From: Byssochlamys sp. IMV 00236 | Lineage: Eukaryota > Ascomycota > Eurotiomycetes > Eurotiales > Thermoascaceae | Direction of reading: 5' to 3' | NCBI GenBank assembly: GCA_001931875.2 | Contig: MSJH02000552.1 | Span: 1 to 14,792, forward strand | DNA: 14,792 nt | In this document: piece after piece, positions 8,038 to 14,792 of the stretch | How the letters are laid out: every line of letters begins with the position of its first letter | How positions within the stretch are numbered: position 1 is the stretch's first letter | The notes under the pieces: model-generated | Seen by the model: the letters and a program-made list of their open reading frames with translations, nothing else | What the model was told of the DNA's origin: nothing | Database searches by the model: none | Position numbers and translations under genes: made by a program

Positions 8038-9567
8038 TTATTTCTTTTTGGAAGCCAACTAGTGTATATTGTTAGTTTATGAATAAACATTGTCATCTAC
8101 ACTTACTCTAGCACGAAGAGCTTCAAATCTCTCCTTGACTGAACCCTGAGGTGTTGGTTTTGGCTTTTGTTGCTCTATTCGTTCTTGCTTGACAGCTTTA
8201 TGTGCTTCCAACAGTTTTTTGATCTACATATACATGTTGGTAAAACGTATGTTGTCATTCAATGTTACTTACACCCTGTGGCAGATTGGCTTGCTTTTCC
8301 CATTCATCTTTATTTACTACAGCTCGTAATCTTGGCAGTGGAGCTTCAGGGACAGTAGCATCATGCTCTGGATGTTCATTAAAGTATCTATCAACAGCCT
8401 CACGCAACATATCCGCTCGTAGTTGTAAATCTTTTCCAACTAAAGGTACTCTCCATTCCTTGCCAAATTCGATCAAGAAGTCTTCATTAATTTTGCCGCC
8501 ATATGTTCTTAATTCCTTGGCCTCTACTGAATACAATCGAGGAGCAAGATACATAATTTTACAAATATGTGACATCTTTACATTTCTTCCCGTTATGTTT
8601 CTTAGTATGGCTTCTGTTTGATGGTATAGAGTAGGTTGGTTACGAGCAACACGATCAGTGATGACGATATCGAGTGCTTTACGGACACTGGTAATAATCA
8701 GCTTTTCATCTTCAATTCTTTGTTTATCAGCCAAAGACACATATGTTTTGAAAGGCGCATCTGATGAAGTGTGATGCTTATTGTCATCTTGGGTCTTGGA
8801 TGATTGTTCTATAGGAGGTATCATTTCATTGTTATCTCTTGTACTGATATCTTTAAGGTTGTTTGTATCATGTGATCCTTTTACGATGTTGTCACTTTTA
8901 TCAAGCATGGTAGTCGTTATTTCTTTGTTCGATGATTTCATACATTTTTCTTCTACAACAACCACTCTTTCTTCTTCCTGAACTTGTACAATGGCCTTTT
9001 CTTCTTCTTGAACTTGCTCAGTCACTATTTCTTTCTGAGCTTGTACTGTAACTTTTTCTTTCTGAATTTGTTCAGTCACTTGTTCTTTTGTCTCTTTTTG
9101 TAGTTCATCTGTTATAATCTCTTTGGGAATATTGACCTCTGTTTTTTGTTTCTTGTTTGAAATGGTCTCTTCTGTGTCATTTTTACGTTTCTTGTCTTCC
9201 AATTGTTCGTCTTTCTTAAATGGTAATTCTATTTGTTTTAATGTTTTACTGGCAATGCGTGCACTCTTTCGTGTTAGGGAAACCTATAAGCATGTCAATA
9301 TGTTATCTTTTGTGTGTATATATTTATATCCTTACAGTTGGTTTCAAGATAATCTATGAAAAAAGTTAGATAGTTGTCTTGTAAACATCTTTTGAACTTA
9401 CATCGTCAGCTGCTCTAAATGCTTTACCTTCCATTAGAGCATTATTTGAAATAACTTCAGCTCGTCTAGTTACATTTCGCTATTGTATATATGAGTATAT
9501 GAATAATAGTTTACTGTCTTCTTATTATTACTCTTGTTCGAAACTCTAAGCGTCCTTGCACTTTCAT
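8038..9567 (-). CDS. CDT1: CDT1-like DNA replication licensing factor
   Basis: CDT1 loads the MCM2-7 helicase onto origins in G1, in the nucleus. Exons in coding order: 9532-9567, 9402-9479, 9336-9353 (18 nt), 8273-9283, 8107-8223, 8038-8058; every junction is phase 0 and introns are 48-52 nt; product 426 aa. The N-terminal third is basic and disordered (TRKSARIASK, KKRKND). A Val/Thr/Glu/Gln repeat covers about 104-157. Residues about 235-350 match the CDT1 central winged-helix pattern: an ALDIV helix, RNQPTL, RNITGRNV, HICKIMYLAP and a basic helix before NEHPEHD. The end, GIKKLLEAHKAVKQ then FEALRARLASKKK, resembles the segment before the C-terminal MCM-binding domain, which I do not see. 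The last intron (8059-8106) is chosen because it has GTAAGT, CTAAC and TAG; reading through instead gives VSVDDNVYS and stop 8077-8079. Start is uncertain: an ATG also lies in exon 2. Assignment is by remembered pattern. Confidence 0.65.
8945..9106 (-). repeat. Imperfect tandem repeat in CDT1 coding sequence
   Basis: The encoded segment (about residues 104-157) repeats variants of VTEQ-V/I-QKE and VQVQEEE every 9-11 residues, without helix-breaking residues. It probably forms a charged helix or a disordered spacer between the basic N-terminus and the winged-helix domain. Repeats of this kind vary in copy number between strains. Confidence 0.6.
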
Positions 9568-9683
9568 CTTTTATTTTATGAACGCGTTTATAAAAGGGAA
9601 CAAAAAAAAAAAAATAATAATAGCCCAACAAAAAAAAAAAAGAACGTGACTTTGAAATAAAGGGGAAAGAAGGTGCGCTTTAT
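9568..9683. other. CDT1 upstream region
   Basis: This short gap separates the CDT1 start from the 3' end of the coding-like remnant at 9684. It holds ACGCGT and, one base overlapping on the minus strand, TATAAA. Two poly-A runs on the plus strand (about 9602-9630 and 9631-9642, T-rich on the CDT1 strand) follow. The TATA-like string is only about 20 nt from the ATG, closer than expected if exon 1 is translated from 9567. Confidence 0.5.
9582..9587 (-). promoter_or_regulatory. ACGCGT, candidate MCB cell-cycle element for CDT1
   Basis: ACGCGT is the MluI cell-cycle box bound by MBF-type (Cdc10/Res, Mbp1/Swi6) factors that drive G1/S genes in yeasts. Fission yeast cdt1 is a known Cdc10 target. 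Here the site lies 14 nt upstream of the proposed CDT1 start codon. The match is exact, but a single 6-bp site can occur by chance and it is unusually close to the ATG. Confidence 0.45.
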
Positions 9684-10530
9684 TCATACACTGATGATTA
9701 TTTCAGACAACAAACTTGAGAGAGAGAGAGGCAGAAAGCGCACAAGAAGTAAACAAATGAGATATATGAAAAATCTTGTATTTATTTTCATGAAATTAGC
9801 ATCATCGTGGGCGATAAGATTAACATCTTTACGAAATCCAACATGATATAGTGTTTCACGTAATTTCTGGATTGATGAAGGTGTTTTATCGAGGGCATTG
9901 CTAATACCATTTGCATAAGCAGACATCTGGAATCGAATCGACTTGAGTTGTCTCAGTTATTGCGTTAAATTGATCAATTGGAATCCCTAGTTTCAATGTA
10001 TCCAGAGCCGTTGTTGATGATAAATCAATGATTTGCAATAAGCTTCATCCAAGTTGTAGGCCAAAGTAGTTTATGAAATCAATGAATTGAGCTGCTATGG
10101 ATTGACGCACATTGATGTATAAAAGTAACACGAACCTGTTCGACAAGTCTTATTATCTCATTATTCGTAATTTGATTGAGACGTTCTATTGTCTGTTGAT
10201 TTTGGGTCCTAAGTCGTCTTTGCATACTTGTTTGATCAGTCTTTTGTTCCCAATACCTACCATACTTCTTCCCAAACTCGGTTGTTATATTATTTCGTAC
10301 CTAAACATTTATTAATATTTACAGCAAGCATCATTACTTAGATAATAACATCAAATAGTGATCTAGCAACAGAGGCGATCTTTGTAAGCTTATTGATGTG
10401 ATCTTTTATTTGAAATAATTTAGGATTAATGTTACAGGCACTGCCTCTGATGTCGTCAACAAACCTTTTCAATGTATGGCACCAAGCTAAACATGATTTT
10501 ATAAAATTATCATCTTGGCTTGTTTCTTTT
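9684..10530 (-). pseudogene. Unrecognised coding-like remnant in several frames
   Basis: I do not recognise this. Several protein-like segments follow each other on the minus strand in shifting frames. They are LAWCHTLKRFVDDIRG to VARSLFDVII (about 10512-10340), ITTEFGKKYGRYWEQKTDQ to NNEIIRLVEQ (about 10301-10136), RQSIAAQFIDFINYFGLQLG ending at a TGA (about 10108-10047), then DLSSTTALDTLKLGIPID, and finally MSAYANGISNALDKTPSS to HDDANF (9926 to about 9789, stop 9684-9686). Composition is soluble and helical rather than random. Some joins could be introns (for example GTTATT to TAG at 10340-10302), but the donors are poor and I cannot build one clean frame. It is either a multi-exon gene I have mis-spliced or a decayed gene. 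A GA microsatellite lies at 9718-9731, past the plausible coding part. Confidence 0.35.
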
Positions 10531-10560
10531 CAAGAAGAAAGAGATAAAAAAGAAATGTTG

Positions 10561-10906
10561 CTATCTTTTTATTCTAGTTTTAAATTGTCAGTTTGATCAA
10601 CAAAAACCACTTAGCTCATGTGTAATTATGATAGATTTGTATTTTATATCAATGGACAGTCTTAGGTTAAACTTTGGTAGAGTGATGACACATGTATAGG
10701 AGAAGAAGCGCTCGTAGCATTAACCCTTTCGTGAATTTCATCGTGCGCGCAGTGTTCACTCTTGTGCTTTTGATAGACTATTCATATAAGTCATTACACG
10801 ATTAAAGTCATCTTGATTCTTTTTTATTTATGAAAAGATGTTGTTAAAGAAGATCACTTGAAATTGGTGTTGAATATAATTAATGGTATACAAAAGAAAA
10901 GATAAA
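10561..10906. other. ARP1 3' flank with poly(A) signal
   Basis: There is no supported gene here. On the minus strand AATAAA (10828 to 10823) lies 79 nt past the ARP1 stop and is a good poly(A) signal. A GCGCGC tract is at 10745-10750. A 24-codon minus-strand frame at 10667-10741 starts with a hydrophobic, signal-like segment but has no other support. Confidence 0.45.
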
Positions 10907-12367
10907 TTAAAATGTCTTTTTATGAATGATATCTGGATCTTCTTGATATTCTTCAGCTGATACCCACATCTTTTTGAATGTATTGAGAGAAGCCAAAATA
11001 GAGCCACCGATCCATGTACTGTATTTTCTTTCAGGGGGAGCATAAATCTTGATCTTTATGTCTTTTAATGCAAGTCGCTTTATTTCGGATAAGAGACGTT
11101 CACCAAATCCCTTACACAAGGTAGATCCACCAGAGAGAACGACATTAGAATAAAGAGACTTTCTCAAGTCAAGATCAGCACGACCAATACAATCAACAAT
11201 AATCTGATGGACACCAGGATATTCTTCTCCAATTAACTCTGGTTGGAACAAGATCTCGGGTGCTTTGAATCTTTCTGCACCAAGCTATAAAAGGAGAGAG
11301 TTTAAAGAGCGTATAAAGCATGAATGTATTCCCTTTTACCTTGATAATGTTGCCATCAGGTAATATAAAATCATTTATATTACCGCTTATTTCCTTTTCT
11401 TCTTTAACAGGATTTAATGCAATATAACACGTCTTTTCTTTGATAATACGCACAACTTCCTTTTCTGCTGTCGTATGGAAGTTATAACCAGACTTTCTTA
11501 ATAAAAGTTGCAAATATTCAGTAACATCTCTTCCTGCAATATCCACTCTACGGATAGCATGAGGAATAGCAAATCCTTCATAAACAGGTACTGCATGTGT
11601 TACGCCATCTCCTGAGTCAAGCACAATGCCTGTTGTTCTACCAGAAGAATACCTAGATAATTTTGCGGTTGGCAAATATTAAATAATAACATCATGACTT
11701 ACAAACTAAGTACAGCCTGAATCGAGGTAAACAAGGCAGGAACATTGAAAGTCTCAAAAAAGATTTGGGCTGCAGTATCCCGATTTGATCGAGGGTTCAA
11801 GGGCGCTTCAGTCAACAAGACAGGATGCTGTTTTGTATTAAGTCATTGTCCTTTAACATGTTATGCCTTTACCTCTTCAGAAAGTGTCTTGAGTTCATCT
11901 GTGTAAATATATTGCCAGATTCGTTCCATGTCTTCCCAATCTGTGACAATACCGTGCTCAATAGGGTATCTAATCTTTAGTAAGCCACGTAATTCTTGAG
12001 CCTTTCTACCAATAAAGTTATCTCCCTCGACTGCACCTGCCATAATGCGTTCATGTTTCGGTCGTCCAACGCTAAAAGTGACATTAGTAGGAATAAGAAC
12101 ATGATGACACTTTCTTACATGGAAGGGAAAAAGCATTTAGGTTGTTCTTCTCCTGCAAAGCCTGCCTTGATTACACCAGAGCCCTGAACAAGACAGATGA
12201 GTCATCTTTTTACTCTTGTCATTCTATTATTACGTGAATAGTTTACATTATCAATGACTACAGGTTGATTGGTCAACACCTAGAATGAAATAATAGGTTT
12301 TTTATTCATATTTGTTTGTTGTATTATTCATTTTTTCATGACGTACATCGTCAAACTCTGTATTCAT
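10907..12367 (-). CDS. ARP1: Actin-related protein 1 (ARP1, centractin) of dynactin
   Basis: ARP1 forms the short actin-like filament of dynactin, the cofactor of cytoplasmic dynein. Exons in coding order: 12347-12367, 12247-12279, 12119-12183, 11873-12071, 11703-11827, 11340-11652, 10907-11284. The product is 377 aa, against 376 in human ARP1A. The actin fold nucleotide site is intact: [14 protein letters not shown] (split by intron 2), [13 protein letters not shown] and [21 protein letters not shown]1 rather than actin is indicated by [63 protein letters not shown] and a C-terminus of HKKTF. Introns are 45-67 nt. Exon 1 encodes only seven residues (MNTEFDD), a divergent lead common in the family. 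On the coding strand the start is preceded by a strong pyrimidine tract. ZNG1 ends 117 bp upstream on the same strand. Confidence 0.96.
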
Positions 12368-12484
12368 CTTTTATATTCTAGTTCCTGAAAAGAAAAAAGA
12401 GAGAGAAAAAGAAGAGAGAAAAAAAAAAGAAGGGGGGCAAACAGAGTTTACTTTTTTAAATAAAAAGGAAACTCAGCCAATAGC
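12368..12484 (-). promoter_or_regulatory. Compact ARP1 promoter/leader after ZNG1
   Basis: This 117-bp gap must hold the ZNG1 3' end and the ARP1 promoter. On the ARP1 strand there is a long C/T tract (about 12388-12437) ending in TTTTCAG. CCAAT (plus strand 12477-12481) lies within a few bases of the ZNG1 stop. GTAAAC (12451 to 12446) and CAG (12387 to 12385) could bound a 67-nt intron in the 5' UTR. No exact AATAAA for ZNG1 was seen here. Confidence 0.4.
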
Positions 12485-13963
12485 TTAAAGGATGTTATGT
12501 TTAATTTTTAAAACGTTGTCAAGGGAACGGGAGAGTCGATCCTTTTGAAGGTTCTTTCCGATAAGCACAATTTTACTAGATGTGTTTGTCTCCTCTTCTA
12601 CTTCAGAATATCCTTCTTGAATATCATAGAGAGCCTGTACACCTTGAATAACAAGTCTTTTCTTGGTATTTGAGAGTGTTTTATCTTTAGGTGGGTAGAT
12701 GATGCCCTTCAATCTCAGGACAGTAACAGGATCACTCTCGATCCCTTGTATTTTTTTCTCCCATAGCAAATCTTGAATCCAATATTCTAATGGTTCAAGT
12801 TTATCTAATTGCTGGTCAAATTGTATACATACAGTTTGCACCTCCTATTTAAGTGATTAGTCATTTAGTTTAACTCTTTCTTTCTTTTTTTACATGACTA
12901 ATTTCATGGGCATGCGTCTTGGCATGTTCATCTATCTTGTTGGTTTGATAAACAAGAGCATCCACATTCTTCACATCATAAGCCTTAATGTCTAGGATAT
13001 AATCCAAGGGAATTCTTGATCTTTCGGTTACCATCATATCAGCTACAGAGTTAATTGAGCTTAAATCTTCTTGAAGCTGCCGTAATTGATCATCTGTGAC
13101 CAAGTCTTTCTTATTGATGACAATACGATCAGCAATAGCCACCTGTCTACAATAACAGTAAGACAGGACCATACCAACAATATAAAGACTATACTTACTT
13201 TAATGCTTCATTCATCATCAAATCCTTCTTCTCTTCCTTCATATAATCCTTGATATGTTTGGCATCTACCAAGGTGACAATGCCGTCTAGATAAATCTCA
13301 CTTCCTAACCCATCATCCAACCAAAACATGGATGCTATAGGACCAGGATCTGCCAAACCACTTGTCTCCAAAAGGATATAATCAAACTTGCCTTTCTTCT
13401 CCATTAGGTTTTCTATCGCCTTTACACCGACATCCCTTTTTTAAATGAATAAATACACATGATTACAATTTTTACACATTTCTTACTTTGTAGAACAACA
13501 TAAGCACCCATTTCTTAGCTCCAGCCATTCTTCATATAAATTACCATCCTGGTTGACCGACAGACTCTTTTCGATGTCACTACCTTATATTTAGGTTATT
13601 TTCATGCATTGTTGCTGTCATACACTTTTTTCTTACTATCACCAAATTCATTTAGAATAACCGCGATTTTCTTGTCGTGCTTTTCCGTTAAAATATAATT
13701 CAACAGTGTCGTTTTACCACTTCCCAAAAAGCCTATGTTCAGTCTGTAAGGCTTTTTCAAGCTGTTATGCGTTAATGCTTTTACCTGTGACGATGGTGAC
13801 TGGAATCTTGGTGTTTGTGGTACTTTGTTGTTCTATAGGTTCATTGCTATTACCCGGTTTAAATGCTCAGTTTTCTTGTTTTTAATATTTTTTGTCATGT
13901 TTACCTTATTTCAATGTTGTCTGCAGGCACAAGCTCTGGAATATCTTCAAAATCGTCAGACAT
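12485..13963 (-). CDS. ZNG1: ZNG1 / COBW-domain zinc-chaperone GTPase
   Basis: This G3E GTPase belongs to the eukaryotic ZNG1 (CBWD) group, which delivers zinc to methionine aminopeptidase 1. Exons in coding order: 13905-13963, 13785-13846, 13637-13732, 13487-13583, 13199-13435, 12894-13146, 12485-12844; 387 aa, against 395 in human. Features: N-terminal IPELVP (residues 8-13), which matches the CPELVP partner-binding motif except for its Cys; P-loop GFLGSGKTT (41-49); NEFGD switch region (about 68-72); metal-binding CLCC (99-102); ETSGLADP (128-135); base-recognition NKKD (195-198); CobW C-terminal domain about 260-385 with [16 protein letters not shown] and VIQGV. Introns are 49-58 nt. The acceptors of introns 3 and 4 are AAG; both are fixed by conserved sequence on each side ([25 protein letters not shown]). 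The start is the only ATG giving the conserved N-terminus. Confidence 0.95.
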
Positions 13964-14150
13964 AATAATTCTAAGAAAGAAAAAACCAACTAAAATTGTA
14001 GGTTCCCTAAAATGGATATTTGATCGGCTACTGAATTTGCAGAGTGATGACGTTTCAAATATCGACCGATTTACTTATTTTGCCCCCTTTCTGAACTTTA
14101 AAATTTGGAGTGGCTGACTTGTATGGCTTTGAAATAAGAATTTTTATGCT
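13964..14150. other. ZNG1 upstream region
   Basis: This gap separates ZNG1 from the SWIM remnant and should contain the ZNG1 promoter. A perfect 9-bp inverted repeat, gatatttga at 14015-14023 and tcaaatatc at 14055-14063, spans TGACGT (14048-14053), a CRE/ATF-type core. An A-rich stretch (T/C-rich on the ZNG1 strand) lies just above the start codon, as for ARP1. No gene is seen. Confidence 0.4.
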
Positions 14151-14792
14151 TTATCTTCTTTGTGTTTGCAAATTTATATTTGGTGGAAGCTGCATCTCTT
14201 CATTCGCTGACAACAACTGTCTTAGTTCATTATATACTTGTAATAGCCTGTCGTTAATTGTATACGACTTTCTGAAGCTTGTCTGCATACACTTGTAATG
14301 CTTGTCAACACCTCATCCGTTCTACTTCTACCTTCAGTTGGTACCTCTGATTGAAGCACATCAGAGCTATCAGTAACTGTTTCGATATGATCATTCTCTA
14401 CAGTATTCTGGATAAGCGCTGTCTCACCCATCGTATGAACCTCAAGCTAGAGTTAATTCCTAAGTAACATAAGTACACTGTAGCATTTCTCCTATTACTA
14501 TCGTGACAATCTACCTTGGCTATAAACCACACAGCTTTTATCGAAGCGATAAACCAAATTCATATGCTTACAGACATGCCTATTTCGTTGAAAGGCTATA
14601 CAATTGCACGCAGTCATCATTCCTTGCTCAGTTGATATATTGTATACGACTTCCACCTTGAAAGACTTGACAATATAGCAAACTTCTTCATCGATATACA
14701 CTTTCTGCACCATATCTTCTAATGACAGCTCATTGATCTCTTCTGATGCAATCATTCTCTTTCTTGCCTCTCTAGTCTCTGAGCTCATACGT
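14151..14792 (-). pseudogene. SWIM zinc-finger gene remnant, partial, stops and frameshift
   Basis: The frame is open at the right window edge and its first visible ATG is at 14786-14788. It contains a SWIM zinc finger, CxC-x9-CxH (ACNC ... VCKHM; Cys at residue 61 and His at residue 75 from that ATG, about 14564-14608), preceded by a basic segment (REARKRM) and a region resembling SWIM proteins linked to MULE transposons. It stops at 14498-14500, and several further in-frame stops follow. The same frame is coding-like again from about 14431 (MGETALIQN, TSITSVCRQASESRIQL). It then shifts near 14250-14262 to a frame reading LLQVYNELRQLLSANEEMQ and ending at 14151-14153. This fits loss of one base. 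I infer a decayed transposon-derived gene. An intron across part of the stop cluster is possible, but no GT-AG pair I tried kept the frame. Confidence 0.55.

Noticed and set aside
8077..8106. CDT1 ending with VSVDDNVYS at stop 8077-8079
   Set aside because: The GTAAGT at 8106-8101 together with CTAAC and CACTAG forms a 48-nt intron like its neighbours, and the spliced end (LASKKK) is more natural. The read-through end remains an alternative.
10667..10741. 24-codon minus-strand frame with a signal-peptide-like start
   Set aside because: It is short, isolated and without homology evidence; the length is expected by chance.
13863..14298. Plus-strand frames of 84 and 62 codons near the right end
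   Set aside because: They run antisense to ZNG1 exon 1, its promoter and the SWIM remnant, and have no recognisable domain.

Overview
The window looks like nuclear DNA from a fungus, most likely an early-diverging Mucoromycota species. The grounds are AT-rich sequence, many short GT-AG introns (about 45-76 nt, often GTAAGT donors with CTAAC/CTAAT branch-like sites), very compact gene spacing, and intact housekeeping genes lying beside decayed transposon-type genes. No rRNA, tRNA, CRISPR array or bacterial-style operon is visible. All exon models were assembled by eye from reading frame, splice signals and family alignment from memory.

Layout. Positions 1-302 hold the C-terminal end of a Tc1/mariner-type DD34E transposase with a frameshift. 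Positions 809-1795 (minus) hold a gene broken by in-frame stops that carries a D...ExK nuclease-like motif. A long AT-rich spacer follows. The translation initiation scaffold eIF4G fills 3437-7925 (plus, seven exons, 1370 aa). Convergent to it, 112 bp away, is a CDT1-like DNA replication licensing gene (8038-9567, minus, six exons including one of 18 nt, 426 aa). Next come an unrecognised decayed coding segment (about 9684-10530, minus), the dynactin actin-related protein ARP1 (10907-12367, minus, seven exons, 377 aa) and the zinc-chaperone GTPase ZNG1/COBW (12485-13963, minus, seven exons, 387 aa). The right edge (14151-14792, minus) is a broken SWIM zinc-finger gene of a kind often tied to MULE-type transposons.

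How the genes relate. The four recognisable housekeeping genes act in separate processes: translation initiation (eIF4G), replication licensing (CDT1), dynein-dynactin transport (ARP1) and zinc delivery (ZNG1). I see no shared pathway. Their order looks like ordinary compact fungal packing with transposon wreckage at both ends. The points most worth checking are the nuclease-like broken gene at 809-1795, the 18-nt microexon and the ACGCGT (MCB) site of CDT1, the missing Cys in the ZNG1 partner-binding motif, the overlapping upstream ORFs and frame-preserving retained-intron possibility in eIF4G, and the unidentified remnant at 9684-10530. I found no convincing new multi-gene system.
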